Source: Hordeum vulgare subsp. vulgare (Eukaryota; Streptophyta; Magnoliopsida; Poales; Poaceae). Taken from it: a stretch of DNA of 64,000 nt. Position numbers and translations under genes: made by a program. The notes beneath the pieces were generated by a model. It was not told the origin of the DNA and did no database searches. It saw nothing but the letters and a program-made list of their open reading frames with translations. This document shows, piece by piece, positions 36,204 to 45,760 of this stretch (positions are counted from its first letter, which is position 1; every line of letters begins with the position of its first letter). The stretch is taken from assembly GCF_904849725.1 (NCBI RefSeq), contig NC_058519.1, positions 188,779,703-188,843,702 on the forward strand. The letters run 5' to 3'.

Positions 36204-36208
36204 TTGAT
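36204..36208. repeat. Target site duplication TTGAT, right copy
   Basis: Exact match to 16421-16425, directly after the 3' LTR. Confidence 0.9.
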
Positions 36209-36249
36209 AAGTCATTGCCCATATTGAACATGAATGTTTGAGCCACCAT

Positions 36250-36769
36250 CATCTTGACCAGCCTCTTAGGGCGGGTCTCATGGTGGGATAATATCCCCAA
36301 GAGGAAGGTTCATCTCTTCACTTCTAATGTCATGAATGTATGCAAATTTTCCTGACATAAAGGAATGCGATGCTCCTATATCAAAGAATACAGATTAGGT
36401 ATTGAGTTAACGAGAAGTGTACCCATCACGGTAGCAGGATGGTCTTGAGATTGACCCATATCAATGTTTTTGGCCTGACCACAAACATAAGCACGCTTCG
36501 CATTCTTGTTGCAGTTCTGGTTGTTGCCACTGCAAGTTGAAGGAAGTGCCAGCTGGTTCAGGTTCTGCGTGCAGTGTCTAGCATGGTGACTTGGACGGAC
36601 ACTTGAAGCACAGCTCGTCCTCAAGGCGGGAAGGAAGAACTCGACGCGGTGGAGCTGGAAGCCTCGACTGCCTAGATGGTGGAGGAGGCAGACAAGGTGT
36701 AGCATAAGACGACCTTGGAGCAGGAGCAGGTGCATGGTACATGTTGCGGATAATCTAGATCTTCCGCTT
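36250..36769 (-). pseudogene. Nucleocapsid and protease remnant of minus-strand Tekay-like element
   Basis: From 36769 down: a Pro-rich linker, a CFKC... knuckle remnant near 36610, then ATVMGTLLVNSIP (about 36440-36400) and, after a frameshift, FDIGASHSFMSGKFAYIHDI (about 36385-36325). The DIGAS motif is in the position of the retropepsin DTGA or DSGA. The reading frame decays before 36204. Confidence 0.7.
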
Positions 36770-37510
36770 CTATGTAGATGGGCCCGAAGATGAAGCCATG
36801 TCACAGTTACGCTTGCTACTATCATTGTATTCCTGTAGACCAGTCTCAACCTGAATGGCCTTCTTCACGAGGGTGGCGAAATCAACATAGTCCTGAATAA
36901 GGAGCGCCAGCTTGATGTCAGGGTGGAGGCCATCACAGAATTTCTCCAGTCTGCATGCATCAGTTGCAATGTCTTCTTCAGCATAGCGGGATAAGTCCAG
37001 AAACTCCCGCTCATAAGCATCCACAGTTTTTTTGCCCTGGAGAAGGTTGCGAAGCTCACGCTTCTTCCGATCAATGATTCCCTGAGGAATGTAGCATGCA
37101 CGGAAGGCAACCTTGAATTCCGTCAAAGTGATGACAGTTCCAATGGGCTCAGAGCGCCTGTAACTGTCCCACCATTGAGCAGCGGGACCCTTCAGAAAGT
37201 AAGCTGCAAAGTTGACATAGCTCGCTAGGGGCACATTTGCAGACTCTAGGTCATAACCAATGTCACGGAGCCAGTCATCGGCATCAAGAGAGTGAGTTGA
37301 GCTGTGATAGATCGCAATTTTGGGGCTGTAGTAGTCTTGCAGGGTCATGCCTTGCTACTGATTCATGTTCGGCCTTTGGAACTGGTCCATGAGCCCTTGC
37401 ATAAACTGGTGGTTCAGTGCAAACTGTTGGATCATCCCCGCCATATATTCAAGAGACTAGGATGGTGCATCCTTGGCGGGGCCACGCGGGAGGCCAGCTG
37501 GTCCAACCAT
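36770..37510 (-). pseudogene. gag of minus-strand Tekay-like element
   Basis: The frame starts at ATG 37510 (MVGPAGLPRG) and runs to 36770 with two in-frame TAG stops before 37348. The 192-codon open part has ADDWLRDIGYDLESANVP, YFLKGPAAQWWDSYRR, FRACYIPQGIIDRKKRELRN and DAYEREFLDLSRYAEED, all typical chromovirus Gag. It ends in a Ser-rich tail (SSSGPST). Apart from the two early stops the core is well kept. Confidence 0.82.
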
Positions 37511-37984
37511 CCTGCTAAATATTTAACAGGGGTAGTTTAGCATAAAGTAATTGCAAAAGCATAATAGTCATTCATGAAGCAATCACGCATGACGAAAGGA
37601 AATGCGATAGATACTTCATAGCAGTCAAGTTCGACATACATACCCATACATAAGTTCGATTACAAACAATCGATTACAAATTCAAAATTTGGCGATAACT
37701 TGGACACATTTGGCGATAACCTAGACTCACTAGGCGGCACGCAGGCACGCGGTGGAGGGATATGACAATGAGACATGGCGATAATGCTACATCAACATCG
37801 GAGAAAACGGTTAAATCCAGGTAGCTGACGGTAACCGTGATAGGAGAACCTAGGGGCGGGATTCAACATCCCGTGGCCACTCATGTGCTCTTACCGAATT
37901 CAATCGATGAGCAGATATCCAAGTGCAGGGGTATGACCTCCAATAGTAGGCCATTCAAGACTTGGTGGTAGCTATGTCCTAGAC
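37511..37984 (-). mobile_element. Spacer between extra ORF and gag
   Basis: No gene is supported. The near-repeat 'tttggcgataacttggacaca / tttggcgataacctagactca' (about 37688-37731) shows a small local duplication. It could hold splice or leader signals, but none is clear. Confidence 0.5.
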
Positions 37985-38561
37985 GGGTGAAGGATGAATG
38001 AAGGGTGGGTCCTCGCGTCGACTGCTGGCTGTAGTTGTGTCAACACGTCGTAAACACGAGTACGCGTGGCGTACAGCTCCATAGTCTGAGCTCAAAAGGC
38101 ACGATCCAGCGCCTCCATGTACTGCACCAAAACCTGTGGGTCGTAGCGACACGTCACGTAGGGGTGCACACAGCGACATAGGACCGGTCGTTGCGCTCCA
38201 AAACGCGGGTAGTGTAGGCAGTGAGATCAGATCCAGTCTCATCCCCAGCAGGAACATACGGGATGTATCTGAAGGCAGTCTCCTCCAGGCGAGGGTACAC
38301 TACATGGAGGTGGGTGATAGTGACATAGGCCGCATCATGGATGGCCATATCGATCGACAACCCAACACCACAAAAGGTGTGGAGCTCGTGGGTGGAGGTG
38401 TCCATCCGATCGAAGATGCGAACCTCAGCCTTGTAATGGTACAGGTTGAACTCGCGGATGTCCTCATACACAGTGTACTCGGGGTACCAGCGATATCCCA
38501 GCCTGGTCGAGAGGTCGACCAGAATGGCCGGGAACACAGTCGCATCGACAGCCATAGTCAA
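37985..38561 (-). pseudogene. Extra ORF upstream of gag, minus-strand Tekay-like element
   Basis: ORF 38561-38154 encodes about 135 residues: DATVFPAILVDLSTRLGYRW, YTVYEDIREFNLYHYKAEVRI, CGVGLSIDMAIHDAAYVTIT and FRYIPYVPAGDETG. After a frameshift near 38150 the similarity to a longer product appears to continue (VQYMEALDRAF, one stop, QTMELYATRTRVYDVLTQLQP) to about 37985. It shares an SIDMAIHDAA / DMAIHCALR motif with the extra ORF at 19193-19903, so both may belong to one loose family. Function is unknown. It lies on the sense strand ahead of gag. Confidence 0.65.
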
Positions 38562-38722
38562 GCGTATGATCTACCTTAAGGTACGCATCTAAAAAGGAAG
38601 ATTCAAGGATGTCAAATGGCAGTGTGTGTAACATATTACGAGAACCTAATGTTAGAGTTATCAAAATCTTTAACCCGAAAGTGAAGACAGAGTAGAACCC
38701 AGAGATGCGAACGGAGACCACT
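38562..38722 (-). mobile_element. Leader fragment of minus-strand Tekay-like element
   Basis: Non-coding. No primer-binding site is seen before the edge of the Tat-2 LTR at 38723. Confidence 0.45.
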
Positions 38723-39509
38723 TGGCAGCATCGGCTCACCCGACTTGTTACTCGATGGACAAGGAAAATAACTCACTCGATGGTGAGGAAGACACAGAAC
38801 ACGACAGTTTACCCAAGTTCGGGTCGATGGGAAGCATAATACCCTAGTCCTGCGTTGGTGGATTGCCTCTCGTGGAGGTTGGTGGATGGGATAGTACAAT
38901 GCTCGTGCGCCTCCGGATGCTGGGTGGTGGTGTGTGATCTTAGTGGGTGAATGATTTGATCCCCTTCTACGGTCAACTTATCCTCTATATAAAATGACGG
39001 ACCGGGTCCTCTTCCCTTATCGTTTTAGCAGGAAGGGATCCCACAGTGGCCAATTTTGAAGGGGAACAAGGGAACATGCTCCCCCTGCCTAAAGGTGGTA
39101 TTCGCGTGCAAAGTGGCTACCAGCGCTGGAGGGGCGGGATCAGGGATGACGTCCGCCCTGCCGGCGGGCGGCCATGGTCTTGTTGGACTAGAAAGGAAAC
39201 CTTTTGGAGATGCCTTCGGAGCCTCTGTGCACTTGCCTCCTTGCCTCCTTTGCACTAAAGGGGAACTGCGCCGCCCCGCTGTGTGCTGCTCGCATGTCCT
39301 TCCCTTGCGTCATCCTTGAATCTTAAGGACGGGCCTCGCCTCGTAATATCCGCCTACGGGTCTTGATGTTGTTCCTCCTCGTGATGCTTGGCCCCTCACG
39401 AGGGCCTTGCCTGGAGTGATGTCGGGCCCATTAGCTTTCTTGATGAAGTGGTCCAGCCCTCGGCCGCAGGCAGGCACGTCTTGGTTCCCCCATTCCCAGA
39501 ATGCCGACA
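38723..39509 (-). mobile_element. 3' LTR of Tat-2
   Basis: On the minus strand it begins TGTCGGCATTCTGGGAATGG (39509 down), right after a GGGCCCGGGGGCTAC-like purine tract (39524-39510), and ends ...GATGCTGCCA at 38723. A TATA-like stretch (TTTTATATAGAGG, about 38996-38984) serves the minus strand. The outer end is inferred from the TG/CA rule only, since no second LTR copy is in the window. Confidence 0.7.
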
Positions 39510-39896
39510 GTAGCCCCCGGGCCCACGGCGCGCCTGGGCTGGCTTCTCGGAGAAGCCTTGAGGGTGTCCTGAAGCGTCGCAGGGCCCATTTGCCTGCGGG
39601 CCAGGCGGCACATGTGTCCGGCAGCCATGTGGGACGCTTCCGGTTCCGGAGGCGCCCGGAGACGCGCCTGGTCAAACTAATGCGACGTCCGGATGTTGCG
39701 CCAGCCATCATTGCTCTTTGGAGGCGCCTCTTCTTCATATGCCACATGGGCACGCTCCCTCATTAACTACGCGGGCCCAAGAACGTGGAGGGGCACCGGT
39801 GTGCCTTCGGATGTATATTTAATCTAACGAGGGTAATAAGGCCCTCATTGCCTTCGCCTTCTTCATCTTCTGCCTCGAGCCCTCAACTCTCTCAGC
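39510..39896 (+). promoter_or_regulatory. Possible promoter region of the antisense B3-like ORF
   Basis: 387 bp between the 3' LTR edge and the antisense ATG at 39897. On the plus strand a TATA-like run GTATATTT is at 39813-39820, about 80 bp upstream of the start codon. The sequence between them is CT-rich, like a cereal 5' UTR. The start context (TCAGCATGGCG) is favourable. This is inference; no transcription evidence is available. Confidence 0.4.
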
Positions 39897-40689
39897 ATGG
39901 CGCCGGTGAGGAGGTTCTTCGCTTCAGAGAAGGGGAAGGCTTCCAGGGAAGGTCTCGCCGCTCCTCCATCCAAGAAGGGTCGTGACCGCCCTTGGAAGTA
40001 CGCCGCGGTGTCGGTGGTGGCCTCCGGCAGGCGCGGCCGTGGTTCCGCCCGTCCCAGAGTCACCATTGGAGGGGTTGGTGGTGCGCCCGTGGAAGTCAGC
40101 GGTGGCCACCCGGCCGCCGCGCTCGCCACTCCATTCAGCTGGCACGGTGATGGAGTTCGTGACGTGGGTGGAGAGGCCAGAACTCGCGTGTTTCCAACTA
40201 CCCAACTTCTTCGCGACTGTGCTTCCGACCGGCGGGCTCCCAGGCTTCTAGTTGCTGGCCGACAGCTGCTGTGGTGGGGCATCCTGGGTGGAGGTCGAGG
40301 TCACCCCCCATGGCTACATGTATCTGAACCGCGGATGGCAGGCGTTCGCCCGTGCTCGAGGCTTGAAGGGGAGGCGCTACCTCCACTTCCAGTATGACGG
40401 GGAGGTGACGCTCTTCTTCAAGATCTTCGGGGATGAGGGTGAGCGTCTGAGCTGTTGCCCGGAGGACGCTGGACACGGCGGTACAGTAGATGAGGTCGTC
40501 TCTCGCGCCAGGCGGCGTGCCACTAGCAGCAGCGACACCCCCTCTGGGGGAAGCCCGAGCGAAAGCAGCGACATCAGCGACAACGTTCCGCCTCGCCGCC
40601 GCGCTCGAGCCACGGTAGGGAGCCCCAAAGCGCGACGCCGCTTGTCTTCTCCCGTGGCGCTTGTGAAGGAGGAGGGGGACACAGACTGA
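39897..40689 (+). pseudogene. Antisense ORF with B3-type DNA-binding domain inside Tat-2
   Basis: The ORF begins at ATG 39897 with a basic, Gly/Arg/Ser-rich N-terminus (APPSKKGRDR, SGRRGRGSARPR) that could be a nuclear signal. A frameshift between about 40000 and 40150 moves to the frame beginning near 40150. That frame encodes MEFVTWVERPELACFQLPNFF, one TAG at 40249, then WVEVEVTPHGYMYLNRGWQA, FARARGLKGRRYLHFQYDGE and VTLFFKIFGDEG. This follows the plant B3 fold pattern: the strand before the W, the (Y/F)L..GW..F helix, then FxYDG followed by a hydrophobic strand. About 74 Arg/Ser-rich residues follow to TGA 40689. It is antisense to pol and lies between pol and the 3' LTR, the place where some Tat elements (for example maize Grande) carry an antisense extra ORF. 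The B3 identification is from pattern only. Confidence 0.65.
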
Positions 40690-42427
40690 GCACCGACGCG
40701 CAGGTGTCGAACGTTCCCTGCAGCAGGCCTCCCCCCTTTGGGACCTCCGTCGCTAGCTGTCTCCTCCTTACTCCTGATCCTGCTTCCATGAAAAAAAGGA
40801 TAGGCCCTTCAGGCATGCAATGAATTAGGGCGACCTCCCCGTGTGTTAGTCCTGTTGCATCTGGTCGTTTTGTATACTTATCTTGGCGTGCTTGCGACGG
40901 ATCTCCTTGGTTGTGAGGTGTGATTGTGGCGCCCGTTGGGTTATTGCTCGGTTGGCTTCTCCTCGTTGTGGGTGAAGTGGGTCAATGGTCCATGTCAGCA
41001 GGCCCCGGTCCCGCACATTTCCCTGCCTTCTTAAGGCGTGACCCGTTACCAAGGTCGTTGCTCACGGGGTAAGACCCTGACGCCCCTGATACCGACCTAA
41101 TGTGCCTGGACGGCACCAGGGTGGCCAAGTGGCTTTGCGACCGGTGAGGCTCCTGAGGCGAGTTGCTCAAGAGCCCCCTTAGACATTCAAGCGGCTCTAC
41201 GTCGACAGGTCCCAGTCCCGCACATTTCCCTACCGTGAGGCACGACCGGTCAAGGTTGCCCCTCACGGGACAAGGCCCTAGCACCCTGGTGCCAAGTGGC
41301 TTTCTGACCGGTAAGGCTCCTGAGGCGCGATCCTTAGGAGCCCCCTTAGACGTTCAAGAGGACCATGTGGATTACGCTTTCTGCGTTTGAAGGGTCGGGT
41401 TTCTGGAGATCCCTAGTGTGCATTCAGGAAGCTCTGCGTCAGCAGGTCCCAGTCCCGCACATTACCCCGTCGTCGTGAGGCGCGACACGTTACCATGGTC
41501 GTTCCTCTCGGATAAAGGCCCTGCCACCAGGGTGCCAAGTGTCTTTGTGACCGGTAAGGATCCTATGGCACGATGCGCAGGAGCCCCCTTAGGCGCTCAA
41601 GTTGTCCCAAGAGAAATAGTTGTCGTAAGAAAAGACCAAATTTTGTTCCCTCTCCAGGATGGTGTGTCGAGCTGTGAGCGAGACTCCTGAGCGAGTATTA
41701 GATGGCATGAGTTTGCTGACTCATCTATGAGTACCATGTGAGGGTCCGGGTGCCAAGGCCTTGGCGAGGTGTCCGCACCTTGCCCCCGGCCCCCACTCGC
41801 GGGGTACGAGTGGGTAGGAACACGCGAATGTTCGACTCAGAGGAAGAGAGCGTGTTTGAAGAACGACCAAGAAAACATGTTTTCATAAAGACTTCATTTG
41901 GAAAGGCCCCGAGTTTGAATTCATAAACATCAACAAATCCAAGAAAGAAAAAGAAAATTCAAGCCGCTTCCGGTGCCTAATCTATTCACCGCCCCCGTGT
42001 CCCCCTAGCGTTAAGCATAGGGCTTCCACTAGGTGTGGGTTGGACCCCTTCCGCGTCCTCGGGGGAGGGGGTGCCTGGGTGTATACAGCCTCGTCTCTTT
42101 ATTACGTGAGAGTGTCACGGTGGGGGTGTATCGGGGAGGTCGCGAGGACTATTTGGCCTCGCGAGTGTCCCTACCCCCGAGGCATTGGGGCGTGAGCTTC
42201 TCGAGTCATTAGTGGACTATGTTGTTTGCCTCCATTTGTACCCAACGTGGAGCATACTTCTTCCACTACGCATGGGGTGGACCCCTTCCGCGTCCTCGGG
42301 GTGGCCTGGGCGTATATAGCCTCGGCTCGTTATCACATGAGAGTGTCACGAGATGAAGTAGGTTTCAGAATAATTGAAGGATGATGCAGAGTCGGTGCAG
42401 AGTCGATGCAGAGTCGATGCACAGGCG
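40690..42427 (-). repeat. Tat-2 3' untranslated region with tandem subrepeats
   Basis: No pol-related coding is seen between the integrase end (about 42428) and the antisense ORF. Units starting near 40992, 41199 and 41436 share 'cagtcccgcacatt', a 'gaccggt(a/g)aggctcctgaggc' stretch and 'aggagcccccttag', giving three imperfect copies with periods of about 207 and 237 bp, ending near 41604. A second pair near 42022-42123 and 42258-42351 shares 'ccccttccgcgtcctcgggg' and 'gagagtgtcacg'. Short ORFs here are repeat artefacts. Confidence 0.7.
42384..42416. repeat. 11-bp minisatellite, three units
   Basis: Unit (A/G)TGCAGAGTCG repeated three times in direct order, just downstream of the Tat-2 integrase end. 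Confidence 0.75.
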
Positions 42428-43640
42428 TTATGGGTAGGACTTCCGGAGATGCTGGATGTTCCACGCGTTCTGGATGGGAACTTCGTCCTGAGTCTCCAGG
42501 CGCACGGCGCCGGGCCAGGGGACATGCGCGACACTGAATGGACCATCCCACATGGGCGAGAGCTTATGCAAGCCCTCCCTGGATTGTACCCGCCTCAGGA
42601 CGAGGTCGTTGACCTCAAGGGTCCTAGAGCGGATGTTGCGGCAGTGATGGCGCCGCAAGGCCTGTTGGTACCTCGCAGCTCAGAGTGAGGCCCGGTGGCG
42701 CGCCTCCTCTTCAAGCACGAGGTCCGTCCCCCACGCATCCTCCTGACACTCCTCATCGAACGCCATGACCCGCGGGGATCGGTGCTCGATCTCGTGGGGA
42801 AGGACCGCCTTGGCTCCATAGACGAGGGAGAAGGGGGTTTTGCTGGTGATCTTATTCGCGGTGGTGTGGATGGACCACAACACCGACGGGAGCTCATCGA
42901 CCCAGCCCCGGCCACAAGCTTCGAGATTCTTCTTGAAGCTGCTCACCTTGAGGCCTCGTACGACCTCTGCGTTGGCGCGCTCCGCCTGGACATTTCTCCG
43001 CGGGTGGGCCACCGATGCATTCCCAGGTTAGCATAGTAAATCTTGAAGAGTTGACTGGTGAACTGAGAACCATTGTCGGTGATGATGCGGTTGGGGACGC
43101 CGAAGCGGCTCACAAGGCCCTTGATGAACTTGACGGCCGACCCGACAGGGATGGTGCGCATGAGCTCCACCTCCATCCACTTGGTGAATTTGTCAATGGC
43201 GACGAAGAGGTAGCGGAAGACGCTCGCCGCTCGCGGGAAGTGCCCCAGTATGTCCAGTCCCCAGACCGCGAATGGCATAGAGAGCGGAATGGTCTGGAGG
43301 CCCTGCACGGGCTGGTGAATCTGCTTGGCGTGGAACTGGCAGGCCTCGCAAGACCGAACCATCTCAGTGGCGTCGTCTAGCGTTGTAGGCCAGTAGAAGC
43401 CTGACCTAATTGCCTTACCTGTGAGCGTGCGCGAAGATGAGTGATACCCACAGTCCCCTCCGTGGATGTCGTCTAGTAGTTCGGGCCCTTGCTCCCTGGA
43501 AATGCACCGCAACACGACGTTGTTCGAGCGTCGTCCCATATGCAGTAGGTTTAGAATTGTCCTACTACGCGCTCCGTGTCTTCCTCCTTCTTCGACAATC
43601 TGTTGTGGAGCAGGTACGCCCCGAGTTCTTGCATCCAAAC
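42428..43640 (-). pseudogene. Tat-2 integrase (frameshifted)
   Basis: The N-terminal zinc region has GGDCGYHSSSRTLTGKAIRS and CEACQFHAKQIHQPVQG. The catalytic core has AVWGLDILGHFPRAASVFRY with the first aspartate, FTKWMEVELM, and RIITDNGSQFTSQLFK with the second. A frameshift near 43000 separates these from the ERANAEVVRGLK segment with the catalytic glutamate and the rest of the core (LPSVLWSIHTTANKITSKTPF, YGAKAVLPHEIEHRSPRV). The C-terminal end reads SPMWDGPFSVAHV and NIQHLRKSYP (42428). Both aspartates and the glutamate are present, unlike in Tat-1. Confidence 0.88.
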
Positions 43641-44264
43641 ATCAGCCTAAACCTCCAGGGCCAGGAGCAGCCGAGCCCCCGAGGCCTGGCCGCAATCCGG
43701 AGCCCCCAAGGGTGGTGCTCGGGGGAGCTCCTCTCCGCGTGGCGCCGGGTCCTCACGTGATGGCGTCGTGGAAGGCCTGAAGAGTCGCTCATCGAAGAAA
43801 CCTGGCTCTTGAGCCTCGCGACACGGTACGTGTTGCAGCTCCAGGCCCTGAAACTGTTTCTCAATCTTACGTACCTCTTGCAGATATGCCTCCATGTGCT
43901 CGTCCTTGGGCGTGTACTCCTTGTTGGAGAAGTTGACGAGAAGCTGGGAGTCGCCCATCACGGTTAGGCGTCGGACCACCAAGGCTCCGCCACCTTGAGA
44001 CCGGGGATGAGACCCTCGTACTCCGCTATGTTTGTTGGATAACTTCTCCACACGCTGGAAGTAGAGCTGTATGGCATAGCGGAGCTTGTCTCCCATCGGT
44101 GAAGTGAGCAGGACACCAACCCCTGCTCCTTTTCGCGTGAAGGCTTCATGGAAGTGCATGGTCCATCCCTCGAGTGCCTCCACAATGGGGGATAGCGATT
44201 GGCTCCCTTCCAGCCCCTGGTCCGGTGCGTCCGTCCACTCCTCCATGAAGTCAGGCAGGGCCGC
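43641..44264 (-). pseudogene. Tat-2 archaeal-type RNase H (second RNase H)
   Basis: From 44264: ALPDFMEEWTDAPD, WTMHFHEAFTRKGAGVGVLL (the usual FDGA-type aspartate position reads FHEA), then after a frameshift the remnant KVAEPWWSDA / VMGDSQLLVNFSNKEY, keeping the D of the GDS motif. The region is cut at its 5' edge by the Copia insertion at 44265; upstream RNase H text resumes at 48861. It is more decayed than the Tat-1 counterpart. Confidence 0.8.
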
Positions 44265-45548
44265 TGTTGGGGAACGTTGCAGGGGAAACACAAAATTCCC
44301 TACGCACACGAAGACCTATCATGGTGATGTCCATCTACGAGTGGACATTGGATCTACATACCCTTGTAGATCACTCAGCGGGAAGCGTTAAGAAATGCGG
44401 TTCATGTAGTGGAACGTCTTGACGTCCCTCGAACTGTCCCACGATCCGTCCCCCGAACCGTCTCGCGATCCATCCCACGGTCCGTTCCGATCTAGCACCA
44501 AACGGACGACACCTCCGCGTTCATCACACGTACAGCTCGACGATGATCTCGGCCTTCTTCATCCAGCAAGAAAGACGGAGAAGTAGATGAGTTCTCTGGC
44601 AGTGTGACAGCGCTCCGGTGGTGGTGATGATCTACTCCTGCAGGGCTCAGCCCGAGCTCCGCAGAAATCTAATCTGGAGGTAAAACTATGTGGAATAGGC
44701 TAGAGTTGCACGTGGCAAAGTTATGTCTCAAAAAGCCCTAAACCACCACAATATATAGGAGGAGGGGTGGGGCTAGCCTTAGGGCACAAGGGCCTCAAGG
44801 TACGCTGGCCGCCAGGAGGAGGAGGACTCCTCCTCCAATTCAGTTTGGGAAGGAGGAGTCCTCCTCTTCCTTCCCACCTCCCTCTTTCCTTTTCTTCTTC
44901 TTCTTTTCTTTTGGTATTTTCTTATGTGGCACCATAGCCCTCTTGGGCTGACTTCACCAGCCCAATAAGGACTTGGTGTGCCACCCTAGGGCCTTGGGCT
45001 CACTCCCGGGTGGGTGGGCACCTCCCGGTTAACACCCGGAACCCATTCGGCACTCCCGGTACACTGCCGGAATTGCCCGAAACTTTCCGTGACCAAATGA
45101 AACCATCCTATATATCAATCTTCGTTTCCGGACCATTCCGGAAATCCCAGTGACGTCCGTGATCTCATCCGGGACTCCAAACAACATTCGATAACCACAC
45201 ATATAACTCAACTATACTAAAACATCATCGAACCTTAAGTGTGCAGATCCTGCGGGTTCGAGAACTATGTAGACATGATCCAAGACACTCCTCGGTCAAT
45301 ATCCAATAGCGGGACCTGGATGCCCATATTGGATCCTACATATTCTCTGAAGATCTTATCGGTTGAACCTGAGTGCCACGGATTCATATAATCCGGTATG
45401 TCATTCCCTTTGTCCTTCGGTATGTTACTTGCCCGAGATTCGATCGTCGGTATCCGCATACCTATTTCAATCTCATTACCGGCAAGTCTCTTTACTCGTT
45501 CCGTAATACAAGATCCCGTGACTTACACTTAGTCACATTGCTTGCAAG
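44265..45548 (-). mobile_element. 3' LTR of minus-strand Copia, U3 side deleted
   Basis: Aligns with the right-hand LTR up to 'cattgcttgcaag' (45536-45548); beyond that the right-hand LTR continues 'gcctgtgtgtg' while this copy changes to gag sequence. About 490 bp of the LTR beginning are gone. Confidence 0.85.
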
Positions 45549-45760
45549 ATCACGTTGAAGTCCCGACTCTAAGCCATACAAGACTGCACATTGAACTACT
45601 GAGTAGTCCTCCTTACGTGTTAACCAAGCGTTCTTAACATCTTGGTTAGCCGTAGCGGGTGGTTCATCTCCTAGTGCAGCATTAAGGACAAAATCCTTCT
45701 TCCCGGCTTGGAGGAGCAATTAAGATTACGTGCCGAGTCTACAAAATTGCTTCCATCATC
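45549..45760 (-). pseudogene. Copia gag N-terminus (truncated)
   Basis: ORF 45719-45492 has LLQAGKKDFVLNAALGDEPP, NQDVKNAWLTRKEDYSVVQC and AVLYGLESGLQRD, the N-terminal part of BARE-like Gag. The frame then runs directly into LTR sequence at 45548, which marks the deletion joint. Confidence 0.8.

Larger units (their letters stand above)
36204..38722 (-). mobile_element. Tekay-like Gypsy fragment on the minus strand
   Basis: Minus-strand order from 38722: leader, extra ORF (38561-37985), spacer, gag (37510-36600), zinc-knuckle region, start of protease (about 36400-36250). It is cut by the Gypsy insertion or an older junction at 36204 and by the Tat-2 3' LTR at 38723. Its Gag differs clearly from the Gag of the plus-strand Tekay-like element, so it is another family. 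Confidence 0.75.

Noticed and set aside
38723..39509. Exact target duplication for Tat-2
   Set aside because: The other end of Tat-2 is missing, so the 5-mer CCACT before 38723 cannot be matched.
39310..39753. 147-codon minus-strand ORF near the Tat-2 LTR
   Set aside because: It spans the LTR boundary and purine tract in GC-rich DNA; no domain and overlapping ORFs on both strands.
42340..42690. Overlapping short ORFs on both strands as a small gene
   Set aside because: Explained by the integrase C-terminus and the 11-bp minisatellite.
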